Part shown: positions 36,967-47,034 of the stretch, one piece after another
Layout: every line of letters begins with the position of its first letter
How positions within the stretch are numbered: position 1 is the first letter of the stretch
Assembly (NCBI GenBank): GCA_030544235.1
Contig: CM060467.1
Span: 2,342,501 to 2,406,500 of the forward strand
Direction of reading: 5' to 3'
Origin: Lepturacanthus savala
Taxonomy: Eukaryota > Chordata > Actinopteri > Scombriformes > Trichiuridae
Length of the DNA stretch: 64,000 nucleotides
The notes under the pieces: model-generated
Told to the model about the DNA's origin: nothing
What the model saw: the letters and a program-made list of their open reading frames with translations, nothing else
Databases searched by the model: none
Position numbers and translations under genes: made by a program

Positions 36967-37977
36967 TGACTAGTAGCATTTAGCAGAATATAAGCAGCTA
37001 GCATCGCTGTCTTGTTTGATCTAATTAATTGATTCCAGACCAATATCCACCTCCACCTGTTAGCGTGGCAGCTAACTTTTATTTTTTAAAAGTTCGGTGA
37101 ACCAACCAACCGGTGTGCCAACCTCCGACACCAAACCTCATTCACACATCCATTAAACCACACATCACAGGCTCTTTGAAAGCTCGGTGTGTGCATAACA
37201 TTTTCTTTCTGCCCTTTTCCGTTCTCATTAATAGTCCGGTGTTGTTCCATTTACTTTGGCTGCATGCTACCGTGTGTGTGTGTGTTTGCAGACCAACACC
37301 TGAACCAAAATAAAGCAAAACCTGTAAATGAATGAGTAAAACCTGGGCAGCAACTGTCATAAATGATGTGTTTATGCGCTATGGAGAGGATGAGCTTATA
37401 TGTTCTTATAAAGGAACTCATAGAAAAGAAGCTCAGTGAGGATCTGTGTTACAGTAGCTGGACCGGACACAACGGGTTTATTTCCCATACGTTTGCAGCC
37501 AGTATAAAGATTATAACCAGTCACAGAGCTTCTCCAATCACGAAAACCCAAACGGCATCCTGAGTGAATTAAAACGATTCGCCAGAGCTCTGAAACCACA
37601 GAGAATTTAGTCTCAGTCCACTGGGTTTGTGACTGTTTTGCCCTCAGGCTTCAGCGATGGTCCCTGAACGCCACGAGGGAAACAACAGAGTTCCATCTCC
37701 GAGTGTTTGAGTCTGGTTCTAATTTCCCTGGAAAATTATATAATAGTGTTCAGCGAGTCATCTGATATTATAGCTGTATACAGTTTGGGTGGGTTGTAAT
37801 AGAGAATATTTGAGTTTTTAGCTGCCAACTCAGCAAATAAGTTTGCACTAAATGCCCTAAAATATAGTTATTTATCTGTCCATAAACGTGTGTAATATAC
37901 AATATACACAACGATTAATCTATTAATGGATTCTATAAGTATAGCTGTGATATAGAGAAAATATTTATCTGCACCAA
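36967..37977. other. Unique block, conserved-noncoding-like
   Basis: Balanced composition around 37040-37730 with a short (TG)n, frames of 66-72 codons on both strands and no exon support. No call. Confidence 0.35.
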
Positions 37978-38302
37978 AGCCACGATTAATCGATTGGTTG
38001 CCAACTATTATATTAATCGAAAACTCGTTTTGATAATCAATTAATGGATTTGAGTCATTATTTAAAGAAGAAAATGTCCAAATTCTCTGGTTCCAGCTTC
38101 TCTTCTATGATTATTTCCTGGTTTCTTTATTCTTCTATAATAATAAACTGATGATCTTTGGTTTGTGGACAAAAAAAGACATTTTAAGTTGAATCTTCAG
38201 CTTTGATTCAACCATTTTATGAACCAAACAACTAATCAATTAATCGTTTTTGATCTATAGATTAATAGATTAATGAAATAGTCACTAGTTGCAACACTAA
38301 CC
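37978..38302 (+). mobile_element. Inverted-end MITE-like copy, near full length
   Basis: Left end CCACGATTAATCGATTGGTT, full core with the GATGATCTTTGG block and the ATGAACCAAACAACTAATCA right part, closing at AGTTGCAACACTA. About 325 bp, the best full-length + copy in the window. Confidence 0.88.
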
Positions 38303-38369
38303 TTTTTTAAATTCCCTAATTTTACATAAACCATCACAGTATCACAGTTATTAATGTTCATTATATTAC

Positions 38370-38500
38370 TACAGCTGTAATAATTAGCCGATTAATCGAT
38401 TTGAGTCATTTTTAAGAAGAAAATGTACAAATTCTCTGGTTCCAGGACCAAACAACTAATCGATTAATCGCTTTAATCATCAAAATAGTCGTACGAGTCA
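38370..38500 (+). mobile_element. Internally deleted MITE-like copy (~130 bp)
   Basis: AGCTGTAATAATTAGCCGAT joins the core up to TCTCTGGTTCCAG, then jumps directly to GACCAAACAACTAATCGATT. The middle third is missing, as expected from an abortive internal deletion. Confidence 0.8.
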
Positions 38501-38639
38501 GTATGTTAATATGCTTGCAATTACAGTGCATACATGCAGATGTTTAGCAGGTAAAATATGTAGCATGTCCACCATTTTACAGTAATTTAGTGTTGTTTGT
38601 AGCTTGTTAAAATTTACTAGTGGCTTTAAACACAAAGTA

Positions 38640-38960
38640 AATGTGAATCTGATGGGAAAGTCAGTAAGTATTTGCTCATAAAAGATATTCCAGTTATTCC
38701 TGAGGGGAACATGAATGTTTTTGCCAAAATCTCATTGAAATCTCTTCAATCGTTGTTGAGACGTGTCACTCAAAGCCGCATTTGTAGCGCTGCTTGGAAA
38801 TGTCACCAAAAACCATTGGATTAATTATGTGGGAACCATGAACGTTTGAGCCAAGCATCCAGTGGACATTGGAATATTTCACATGATGAGTATAAGCTTT
38901 GACCTGCCAACGGCCAACGTGACACATCCTTTCTGGACCATGAATATTACATGATAATAC
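38640..38960 (+). repeat. Dispersed repeat C fragment
   Basis: GGGGAACATGAATGTTTTTG...TCAATCGTTGTTGAGACG and GTGGGAACCATGAACGTTTG follow the layout of a very common fish repeat in which GGGAACCATGAATGTCTGTA and ATAGTTGTTGAGA occur twice per unit. The 126-codon frame on - (38766-39146) lies in and beyond it and is not a gene. Identification rests on memory of the family. Confidence 0.55.
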
Positions 38961-39262
38961 ATAAAATGCTAAGATATGGAACAACTTTACAACTTTATGG
39001 AACAAACTGGTGGAGCAGCTGAACCTAAAACGCCAAGACATAATGCCCTGATTACTCAGAGCAATAAAAAGAACATAATGAACAGTTTTCACAGCAACAA
39101 GATTCTTTTTATGGACTTTGCTATGGTGATCCACCTTTGGCATCATAATATGATGTAATTGATGCCATGTGTGACATTGATTTTTTGCGATTGGTGAAAG
39201 TTATTGCAGGAAAAAATGTGTTAAAATGCTGCAACATGTCTAACAAAGGAAATGAGAACAAT
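38961..39262. other. Unique AT-rich DNA
   Basis: Nothing recognised apart from a small palindrome (ATCATAATATGAT) near 39141. Confidence 0.4.
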
Positions 39263-39710
39263 AGAGCTGCAATGATTAGTTGGTTAATTGATTAGTTGTC
39301 AATTATTAGACTAATCGCCAACTACTTCAATCAATTTGAATCATTTTTTAAGAAGAAAATGTTCAAATCACGACGGATCAATGATCAATGATGGAAGAAT
39401 GAATCTACAGTCCTAGTTTTGTGTTCAAATATTTTCCACATGAGCCGTTATTAGTCCTTCAAATTGACATTTTCAGTTTTCCACAGGAAGAAGGTAGAAT
39501 TACTGCTAAACAAGTCAACGTTCCCTCCTTCACTTCATTCGATTCACTTCGATTTAAATCATTTTTAAGGAATAAAATGTCCAAATTCTCTGGTTCCAGC
39601 TTCTCTTCTCTGATTATTTCCTGGTTTCTTTAGTCTCTATAATAATAAACTGATGATCTTTGGGTTGTGGACCATTTTATCAAACAAACAACTAATGGAT
39701 TAATCGCTTG
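39263..39710 (+). mobile_element. Two partial MITE-like copies
   Basis: 39263-39370 keeps the left end (AGAGCTGCAATGATTAGTTG) up to the start of the core. 39540-39710 keeps the core to the GATGATCTTTGGGTTGTGG block and a truncated right end. They overlap in content, so they are two copies and not one split element. Confidence 0.75.
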
Positions 39711-39880
39711 AAATCAATATAAAAGCCTGGGAAAGTGAACTAGGGGTTGAAAATCACGAGGATTTATTTAATGAGACATTAACAAGGATTAAATCAATTC
39801 CATCAATGCTAAACTCCAACTGATTCAATATAAAGTGGTATAAACTGCACATAATTTCCTCTAATTTCTCCAAATGCAAC

Positions 39881-40094
39881 TAGAGCTGCAGTGATTAGTT
39901 GATTAATCAATTACTATTACATTAATCACAGCTATTTTGATAATTGATTAAATGATTTGAGTCATTTTAATGAAGAAAATGTCCAAATTGCAGCCACAAT
40001 TAGTTATAATGACATCATTTTACACCAATTTATGAGCCAAACAACTAATCGATAGATTAAGACATTATAAAAACAGCCATTATTTGCAGCCCTA
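39881..40094 (+). mobile_element. Short MITE-like copy with both ends, 214 bp
   Basis: TAGAGCTGCAGTGATTAGTT at the left and TTATTTGCAGCCCTA at the right, which are inverted relative to each other (TAGAGCTGCA / TGCAGCCCTA). The core is deleted after AAAATGTCCAAATT. Confidence 0.82.
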
Positions 40095-40974
40095 GAGAAA
40101 AATGGACCACAAATACTTGCATGATAAGATCCTACTTGAGGTGAACGAGATCTGTTTTCGTTATTTTAGCGAACCCATCCCGTTAATATATGAGTTCCCG
40201 TCCTCCTCTGTCACTGTCGGGGGATTAACTGTGGAGTCTGGACAAAAAACACAGCATCTGCTACCTGAGTAATTTAAAGACTTCTCGAAACGAGACGTGG
40301 CTTAGCCGAAGATGTATGTTGTGTCTTTTTGTCTGACCTTCTTTCATCCGGCCATTCCATGGTGAGTGGTAAAAATGCACCTCCTGTCATCAGGCTGTAA
40401 AGACCACCACTCCCAGGGTGTGATTTGCTGGTGTGGGGGTGGGAAGGATGATTTACACCCTCTGGTCTAACATCACTGCCTCTGCTCAGTTATTTTTATC
40501 CCCGATGGAGACAAAAAAACGAGTCCCACTCATGGTAATTTACGCTAAGTTCACTCATATACTGTGTAAAATATCTAAAATTGAAAAAGAGAGAACGGTT
40601 ATTGGTGCAAATGGATGTCATTGTCACATTAACGGTGCAGAAAAGCATTAAAGAATGAATTAGAAGATGTTGTAAAGCAGCGTAGGAGTGGTTGTCTTGC
40701 TGGAATGTGCGTTAAGTTTACATCAGTTTTTATTGTTCAGGAGGATTTTCACCAGAAGCCAAATTATCCACAGAGGTCTCGGCCTCTTGAAAACAAAGGG
40801 ACTGGTCTTTGTGGTAAGGAATTCAACAAGAAACTGCATCAAAGTATTCCTATACTATCCTTTTCCTACATTTAATTATATTTAAAGAAACTTTAAATGA
40901 CATTTATCCTCTAAAAAATGAGGGGACCACTTATGGACCTCCAACATTCACCCACTCATTCTGACCATGGCTTA
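40095..40974. other. Unique block, conserved-noncoding-like
   Basis: The part 40130-40450 has balanced composition and scattered CpG. Frames of 65-72 codons are unsupported. Confidence 0.35.
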
Positions 40975-41225
40975 TTTGATTTGATTATTACTTCCACCAA
41001 GGAGGTTATGTTTTCACTGTCTCTCTGTCTGTTTGTTAGCAAGATAACTTGAAAAGTTTTGGCTAGATTTTTTTCAAGCTTTTAACGAATGTTGGGAATG
41101 GAACCATGAACAGATGATTCAATTTTGGTAATGATCCAGCAGAAATCCTGGTTTTTGGATGATTTTGAATGTTCTGTTGTTTGGTGACAATGCGATAAAT
41201 GGAGCATCAAACAGTTGCCACCTTC
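40975..41225 (+). repeat. Dispersed repeat B, copy 2
   Basis: Starts CCACCAAGGAGGTTATGTTT and TCTGTCTGTTTGTTAGCAAG, then follows 23665-23880 through CGAATGTTGGGAATGG and AAATCCTGGTTTTTGG. Longer at its 5' side than copy 1. Confidence 0.75.
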
Positions 41226-41340
41226 TAGTATACAATACTACAACAATGTCACACTGTGCTTGGCTGAGGTCTGTGCTTTCAGAGTGCTTTTCTAGTTTTT
41301 TTATTTGACATGATGACTAAAACCAGCAAAAATACTGAAT

Positions 41341-41550
41341 ATGACACCGTCACATCCTATTACAGATCTTAGAGCTTTAAGCTGCTTTATTTTTCTATTT
41401 GTTCATGTGAACGATGAAACCTCCTTGTGTACAAAACTTAGCCACGGAGTTCCACAAGGTTCTGTACTTAGACCAAAACTATTTACCTTAGACATTCTTC
41501 CTTTGGGTAATATTAGTCATTGTTATGCAGATGATACCCAGTTATATTAA
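41341..41550 (+). pseudogene. L2-like non-LTR retrotransposon: reverse transcriptase fragment with GVPQGSVL and YADD
   Basis: An open frame of 69 codons ends at a TAA at 41548. It contains HGVPQGSVLRP, FTLDILPLGNI and CYADDTQLY, the RT palm motifs of CR1/L2-clade LINEs; the second carries the catalytic YxDD aspartates. The fragment covers only about 70 residues of an RT domain that is normally several hundred, lacks the endonuclease and the rest of the palm, and some residues deviate (for example R in GSVLRP). The frame dies right after DTQLY and the continuation is not collinear. Dead copy; it would have encoded target-primed reverse transcription. Confidence 0.85.
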
Positions 41551-41690
41551 AGTCCTGGATGACCTATAAATTGCCTTGATATTGTCATGTTTTGTCATCG
41601 TATTACAAGATATTTCGTCACAGCCCTGGTGACTGGACATTTCAAGCTTTGTAGGTGAGGATTTAGACTTCTATTCTTGATTTTAGCCAG
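41551..41690. other. Spacer between LINE fragments
   Basis: No similarity seen to the remainder of the RT or to other repeats in the window. Confidence 0.35.
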
Positions 41691-41782
41691 TGGAGACAAG
41701 CTGAGATGATTTATTTATGCATGATATTTGTTTTATGAGGGAGATGAAAGACATATCTTGATCTAAAATAACTGAATGGGGT
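41691..41782 (-). pseudogene. L2-like LINE fragment, reverse orientation (VILDQDMSF segment)
   Basis: On - the frame reads SVILDQDMSFISLIKQISC. The same segment appears on + at 42047-42117, so this is an inverted duplicate of a post-YADD part of the LINE open frame. Confidence 0.75.
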
Positions 41783-41799
41783 TGGTAAGGCACAGGTGG

Positions 41800-42001
41800 C
41801 AGGCGTGGGGAATCCTGGTCCAGAAGGACTGGTCTGGGTGCAGGTTTTGGTTCCAACCAGGCAGTAACACCCTTGATTCTACTAATCAACCACTGGAGTC
41901 AATACTAAGGACCTTCATTATTAAAATCAGGTGTTTTGCTGCCTGTTTGGAACAAAAACCTGACCCCAATAGCCCTTGTAGACCAGCATTCCACACCCCT
42001 G
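41800..42001. mobile_element. hAT-like short non-autonomous element, 202 bp
   Basis: Ends are CAGGCGTGGGGAATCCTGGT at the left and ATTCCACACCCCTG at the right, which are imperfect inverted repeats of the CAGGGGTGT-type known from fish hAT MITEs. The adjacent 8-bp flanks (ACAGGTGG and CCATGCAG) do not form a clear target duplication, so the insertion history is uncertain. It sits between the inverted LINE fragments. Confidence 0.6.
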
Positions 42002-42041
42002 CCATGCAGCTTCTTTGGAGATCAACACCAGCACCACCATA

Positions 42042-42160
42042 AGGGATCAGGGAGTTATTTTAGATCAAGATATGTCCTTCAACTCCCTAATAAAACAAAT
42101 ATCATGCTACCTTCCTTCACCTACATAACATATTAAAACTGAGGCACTTCCTGTCTCTAA
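42042..42160 (+). pseudogene. L2-like LINE fragment, forward (VILDQDMSF segment)
   Basis: GGAGTTATTTTAGATCAAGA starts a frame of the GVILDQDMSFNSLIKQIS type. It continues into TCACCTACATAACATATTAA and ends near AAAAGAACATAATG. Frameshifts are present relative to the usual family spacing. Confidence 0.75.
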
Positions 42161-42194
42161 AAGAACATAATGATATATATATATATAAATATAT

Positions 42195-42335
42195 ATCCTG
42201 ATAACTTTATTGATCTTTTGCTGGTTGGCTTCATCTGGTTTTATTGATAAATATAACAGGGTATCATCTGCATAACAATGAAAGTTCCTAATAATATTAT
42301 TTAAAGGAAGAACATATAAGGTTAATAGTTTTGGT
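42195..42335 (-). pseudogene. L2-like LINE RT fragment, reverse, with FHCYADDT
   Basis: The reverse strand reads YVLPLNNIIRNFHCYADDT followed by LLYLSIKPDEANQ, the RT catalytic palm and the residues just after it. It is a second, better-preserved copy of the segment at 41490-41550, in opposite orientation and extending further. Confidence 0.85.
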
Positions 42336-42839
42336 TTAAGTGAACAAACTGAAATAAATGCAATGTTTTTTTTTAATAACTAAATAAATAAATAAGTCAT
42401 GATACCTATATTTGTACATAGTTATGGTGGGTGAATGTTGGAGGTCGATAAACTGTCACCATATTCTCAGGAAGGCATCCCCTTAATTTTCTAGATGGTT
42501 CGTTAATTGTTCCAAATGTAAAATGTCATTCAAAGTGTGTTTAAACAGTTTAAATCTGCAATCTGTGCAGATTCCAGTTGAGTTTACTTTAATTCGAATA
42601 TAACTCAACTGCCAAAGTGGATGCAAACAAGTTATTCTCGTTAATATCGGAGTCCAACTCTGAAAGATTCTACGATGTAAAAACGTGACGATATCAAGGC
42701 AACAACGGAACATAACGAGTTTATATGTATTTTCTCGACTTTTACGATGCTTCATTAGGAAAGTGCTCTCCATAGCTTCGACAGCTGTCAACATATCGGG
42801 TTATACAAGTAGATGAACACACTTATTAACGAATCAGAG
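42336..42839. other. Unique DNA with a divergent 103-codon frame on -
   Basis: On - a frame runs from an ATG at 42794 to a stop at 42483. Codon choice is plausible in the first half, and it lies divergently upstream of the CpG cluster at 42840. I see no splice donor, motif or homologue; a promoter-antisense transcript or chance are both possible. Confidence 0.25.
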
Positions 42840-42977
42840 AGCTAGAACGAACGGCATACCGACTGACGCAACACAACGGTTAAAAAGGACTTTAGCAAGC
42901 GACCGCTCAACGCCGTTGAGACGTTAACGATCCGCTAGTTTTGAAGAACAAGGAAAAAGCATAAATATGGAATCGAG
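42840..42977. promoter_or_regulatory. CpG cluster, candidate promoter (possibly bidirectional)
   Basis: About ten CpGs lie within roughly 90 bases (42848-42936) between divergent frames on + (start 42978) and - (start 42794). Composition contrasts with the CpG-poor surroundings. A TGACGCAA word at about 42863 could bind CREB/ATF-type factors. Confidence 0.35.
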
Positions 42978-43020
42978 ATGCCTGAACCCCTACAAGACGC
43001 CGGCTGTCGCTTTCCACACG
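42978..43020 (+). CDS. Candidate first coding exon of a small unidentified gene
   Basis: ATG at 42978 (context GAG-ATG-C, purine at -3) opens 14 codons, MPEPLQDAGCRFPH, plus one base to a donor ACG-GTATGA at 43021. An alternative ATG at 42967 in another frame runs 18 codons to the same donor. The ATG at 42978 is chosen because it leaves one base, which completes a Gly codon with the GG that begins the exon at 43127. A CpG cluster lies directly upstream. Product unknown. Confidence 0.3.
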
Positions 43021-43126
43021 GTATGAAATGCTGCCGTTTAATCCACCTGTGATTAACACCGGACGCTACAGTCACCATCTGTGGGCTGGTTTCCCACCCA
43101 CATATAGGGCTAATGTTACTGGTCAG

Positions 43127-43224
43127 GGCACATTGGAAGCATCGTGTTGGACTCGAAGAAGAAGAAGGAGGACGACAGCCAGGAGCTGGAGGTTTTGTTG
43201 ATTGGAGAATATGTCGATGGAAAG
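43127..43224 (+). CDS. Candidate second exon, Lys/Glu-rich, phase-compatible with 42978-43020
   Basis: The acceptor is GTTACTGGTCAG (weak pyrimidine tract) and the donor GGAAAG-GTGAGA is near perfect. Phase 1 matches the preceding candidate exon across a 106-bp intron, a normal size for fish. The peptide begins HIGSIVLDSKKKKEDDSQ and closes in LEVLLIGEYVDGK. Downstream, CACTTTCATGTGCAG at about 43432 would allow a last exon of five codons before TAG at 43447-43449, followed by AATAAA at 43492. The total would be about 52 residues. No family recognised. Confidence 0.3.
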
Positions 43225-43578
43225 GTGAGACGCAGATAGACACCAACAGGAAAGCTACTGCTAAATGCTAAATGATGGAATAAGGGCGTTAAATAGTCAG
43301 TAACAAATTATCTGGTTGATTTAAATCAACCACATTTTCCTCAACTTACAAAAGGAGAACTAAACAACACATGCCTGGTCATATCTTTCAAAACATAACA
43401 TTATAGAGTAATAATTTCACTTTCATGTGCAGGGAATACATGCTCCCTAGTCTATATAGTAAACCCACAGTGCTTCTGGTTTACTGTCATGAATAAAACC
43501 ACTTCACAAACATCTAAACTCCTTCTGATTCTTTCACATTTAGCACCGTGACCCCTCCCACCGCCTCAGGACACTTAC
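43225..43578. other. Putative intron and 3' end of the small + gene
   Basis: Includes the acceptor-like site at about 43432 and the polyadenylation-type AATAAA at 43492-43497. No element recognised. Confidence 0.25.
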
Positions 43579-43877
43579 AGGCAGCTTGTGTCCAGACGCT
43601 GGTGAAACACTGAGCTTTTCAAAACAGTCACAAGTATTCCTGCCACGAGGATTACGGTCGTTTCCGAGTCTAAAACGGATCCAAACAGTTGGACGATAGC
43701 AGCGTCAAGTCCTGTAGGAGCAAAAGGTTGAGAATATATTGAATAAAAGTTGTAAAAGTGTGCGTCAGAGGATGAGGAGTTTGCCATGTTGACGTTCTGC
43801 TTTGACTGTTTTTCTCTTTTCACCAAAAGTGAGTCACTGTGGTCTCCATGAAACATTCCTCCACTGACCTTCATTTC
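43579..43877 (-). CDS. Candidate internal exon with a membrane-segment-like stretch
   Basis: On -, ACTTCCATTTCAG precedes 43877 and GTAAGT follows 43579 as a consensus donor. The 299-bp exon is open through 99 codons. An internal ATG in good context (AAC-ATG-G, at about 43787) would start MANSSSSDAHFYNF. Near the end, TTVILVAGILVTVL is hydrophobic enough for a membrane helix and is followed by basic residues. The acceptor side overlaps a decayed MITE-like fragment (43885 onward), so an exonised element border is possible. No homologue recognised. Confidence 0.33.
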
Positions 43878-43884
43878 CTGAAAT

Positions 43885-44195
43885 GGAAGTCTTCTAGAAT
43901 AGCAAACTGATGATCTTTGGGTAGCGGACTGTTGGTCTGGACGACGTTAAATAAGTTAACAAATAAATTAGATTCATTAACAAGGATTCTACAACTGTTC
44001 TGATGCTGTTTAAGATTCATTTTCAGCTTCGTTAAAGGTTTCCTCTAAGACAATGAATGGAAATTGGATCAAACTGATGATCTTTGGGTTGTGGACTGTT
44101 TCAGATTGAATCTTAAGCTTTGGGAAACACTGGTGAATGTAATCAATAGATTAATCAACCATTAAATAAGTTGTCAGTTGCAGCCTTAATGTATA
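43885..44195 (+). mobile_element. Fragments of MITE-like copies
   Basis: AAACTGATGATCTTTGGG occurs at about 43904 and 44071, the latter continuing to GGGAAACACTGG and AGTTGCAGCCTTA. No left ends are present. Confidence 0.65.
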
Positions 44196-44309
44196 AAAAC
44201 TGTTGTATTGACTCTTAAATAGATCAGCAGATGATATTTACTCAACATGACTTCATCTGGTGCAATATTAGATTGATAAAAATTAATATGATAGCAAAAC
44301 TTCATTCAT

Positions 44310-44433
44310 TCATCTATTCAAATAATCGATTTGGGTGATTTTTAAGAAGAAAATGTCTAAATTCTCTGGTTCCAGCTTCTCTTCTCTGATTATTTCCTGG
44401 TTTCTTTATTCTTCTATAATAATAAACTGATGA
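44310..44433 (+). mobile_element. MITE-like core fragment
   Basis: AATCGATTTGGGTGATTTTT to AATAATAAACTGATGA. It ends exactly where the LINE fragment at 44434 starts. Confidence 0.7.
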
Positions 44434-44491
44434 CTGAAACTTTACAGGATCTAGAACGGAACCTTGAGGAACCCCACATTTGATCTGACAT
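44434..44491 (-). pseudogene. L2-like LINE RT snippet with GVPQGSVL
   Basis: On - the frame reads CQIKCGVPQGSVLDPVKFQ, the RT motif just upstream of the YADD block. Only about 19 residues remain, squeezed between two MITE-like copies. Confidence 0.7.
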
Positions 44492-44494
44492 CAA

Positions 44495-44915
44495 ACTATT
44501 TTAATAATTGATTATGGATTAGAGTCATTTTTTAAGAAGAAAATGTCCAAATTCTCTGGTTCCAGCTTCTCTTCTCTGATTATTTCCTGGTTTCTTTAGT
44601 CTCTATAATAATAAACTGATGATCTTTGGGTTGTGGACAAAAAAAGACATTTTAGACTAATTGATTAATCATTTAAAAAATCGACCTAATCATTTTAATT
44701 GTTTCAATTGGTTCGAGATTCTTTTCTCTGATTATTTATTATTAGTCGTAGAAATTTTGTCAATGATAAAAACAAATATTGCAATAATATCGTTACTTTT
44801 GCTACTTAATACTTTTGTACTTGTAATTAAGCATTTTTAGAGCTAAATGCTAACGCTAATATTGGAGCTGCAACCATTAGTCGATTAGTTGCCAACTATT
44901 ATATATAATGTATAA
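44495..44915 (+). mobile_element. MITE-like copy plus an isolated left end
   Basis: 44495-44690 holds the full core and a shortened right end (GACTAATTGATTAATCATTT). 44866-44915 is a lone left end (GGAGCTGCAACCATTAGTCG). Confidence 0.75.
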
Positions 44916-45257
44916 GTGGAAATGCTGCTATAGTGTTATTGATGTTTTTCTATCTGCAAACCACAACGCAGAACATGCTAACAGTGGCTAACAATAGCCT
45001 GGTAGCCATGTTTAATTTCCCATTTTTCCCAACTTTGTAGCTGGAAATCTCGAATTCTTTCACTTCTGAGATTAATGAAATGCAAATTCCCCCCTATTTT
45101 TGTTGATAGGTAAAAGAAGCTGAATCTACTTTCGTTTTCGTATGTTTTGCATCTTTATTTCCATTGCACAGTTTGTGTTTGTTCCGGATTCCCACTGGTA
45201 GTAACATCAAGTTTGATATTAAACCCCTGAACTCTGCATCTGTCTCCACTTAATGAA
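44916..45257. other. Unique DNA with a short repeat shared with 46880
   Basis: ATTTCCCATTTTTCCCAACT and CTTCTGAGATTAATNAAATG recur in order at 45016-45085 and 46878-46940. Family unknown. Confidence 0.45.
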
Positions 45258-45445
45258 TCAAAGACCTAATTTAATTCTCTCCAAGAGAACTGTCTCAAAA
45301 AGTGTTGTGTAATATTTGAACTGGAGGGGGTGAGATATTTCAACTTTAATTGTCAGATCTCTTTGAATTCTCCTCAACTCTGACATATGAGATGAATTAC
45401 TACACTTTTCTTGACTGGAATAGCTTGTAAATTCACCACTGTTAT
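45258..45445 (-). CDS. Possible terminal exon of an unidentified gene, low confidence
   Basis: On -, TTTGATCTTGTCAATTGTAG precedes 45445, and the frame stays open for 62 codons to a TGA at 45258. The peptide is Ser- and Thr-rich at the start and includes LRRIQRDLTIKVEI. No polyadenylation signal or partner exon was found; a chance frame is quite possible. Confidence 0.2.
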
Positions 45446-46144
45446 CTACAATTGACAAGATCAAACGAAACAAATGGTAAAACTGAGGTGTGTAGGCTAA
45501 GATGATAATAAACTTGATCTTTTATAGCAAGAGAACTTTACTTAACAGTCATAAAGTGGTTCACAGAAAAAAATACTATAAAATAAAGTTACGCAAATAT
45601 AAACTGTCCAAAGCGGGAAAATAAAACAATAAATGTTTGATCTAAAGGATCTAAAGGTGTTGCATCTCGGGTTTTTATAGACAGATATTTTCTTTCTATA
45701 TTAAGGCCTTGAAGGAATTTAGAACAAAGCTTTAAAAGTAGAATTTTAAACTCAAGGTGGAATGTTAGAGCCAGAGTAAGTTGGCAAATACGACAGAAAT
45801 ATGTTCATGTTCCTCAGTGCCAGTTCAATTCTGGGCAGCATCGTTCTATAGTTGGAGTTTGTTGGATCTGATGTTGGCATCATCGAGAAAATAAATTCAT
45901 GCATGACCTTATTTTAAAAAGTTAGACAGGAATGGTCTAATTCTGGTGAAGAAGGCCTGACTGGACAAAACATCTGCTCCAAAAATAAGTCCAGGAGTTC
46001 TACTTCTATTTCTACTGGGAAGTTTCGGGATTTCCGAGTTCTGAGTCGGAAATTTCAACTCAGAAACTCAGAAACTGACATCAAAGATGGCTGCTCAGCT
46101 GTAAATAGTCAGAGAAGCTCCTGTAAAATTCAGTTTATAGACTA
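45446..46144. other. Unique DNA
   Basis: Around 46010-46080 there are TTTCNGGATTTCCGAG / GAGTCGGAAATTTC inverted words typical of a fish short repeat. Nothing else. Confidence 0.4.
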
Positions 46145-46810
46145 GAGCTGTGAAGATCAGGTTATTAATTAACTATCACATTAATCACCAACTAATTTAA
46201 TAATCGATGAATCGGTTTGAGTCATTTTAAAGTAGAAAATGTCCAAATTCTCTGGTTCCAGCTTCTCTTCTCTGATTATTTCCTGGTTTCTTTAGTCTCT
46301 ATAATAATAAACTGATGATCTTTGGGTTGTGGACAAAAAAAGACATTTTAGGTTGAATCTTCAGCTTTTACACCATTTTATGAACCAAACAACTAATCGA
46401 TTAATCAATAAGTCAATTATTCATTTAGTTGCAAACTATTCAGTAATCACCAACTATTTTGATAATTGATTAATTGTTCTGAATCATTTTAAATAATCAA
46501 ATTTGAGAAGCTGGAACCAGAGAATTTGGTCATTTTCTTCTAAAAAATGTCTCAAATCAATTAATTGATTATCAAAATCAAAAATGTCATAGTTCGCAAT
46601 TAATCAATTACTTGTTGCAGCTCTAGTTGGAAGAGAAGTATCAGGAATTAAGAGCAAAATGTGCAAATTCTCTTTTTTCTCTGATTATTTGCTTCTTCTT
46701 CATTTTAAATGATGGATGAAAAAAAGACATTTTAGGTGGAATCTCCAGATTCACATTCTACACCATTTTATGAGCAATTAATCAATTATTCTCTTCAATA
46801 ATCGATAGTT
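46145..46810. mobile_element. Opposed pair of MITE-like copies plus a fragment
   Basis: A + copy (46145-46425, full core) is followed by a - copy (46490-46628, ending AATTACTTGTTGCAGCTCTA). Together they form a large imperfect inverted repeat. A third decayed + fragment covers 46655-46810. Confidence 0.8.
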
Positions 46811-47034
46811 TTATCATTTTTAAACTGTCATTAGTTTAAAAATATTTCTGATAATATTGTTTGACTTTAAAAAATGGAAAATTTCCCATTTTTCCCAACT
46901 TTGTAACTGGAATTCTGACTTCTGAGATTAATAAAAATGCAGCATTAACATTTTTAGCTCATTCTTTGCAGGTTGGTAGAATCTATGGAAACCAAGACTC
47001 ATCATAGCTGTAATTAAAAAATAAAAATGACTGA
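46811..47034. other. Unique DNA
   Basis: Contains the second copy of the ATTTCCCATTTTTCCCAACT repeat (46878). Nothing else. Confidence 0.4.

Noticed and set aside
38766..39146. 126-codon minus-strand frame
   Set aside because: Overlaps a dispersed fish repeat and shows no motif; open by chance.
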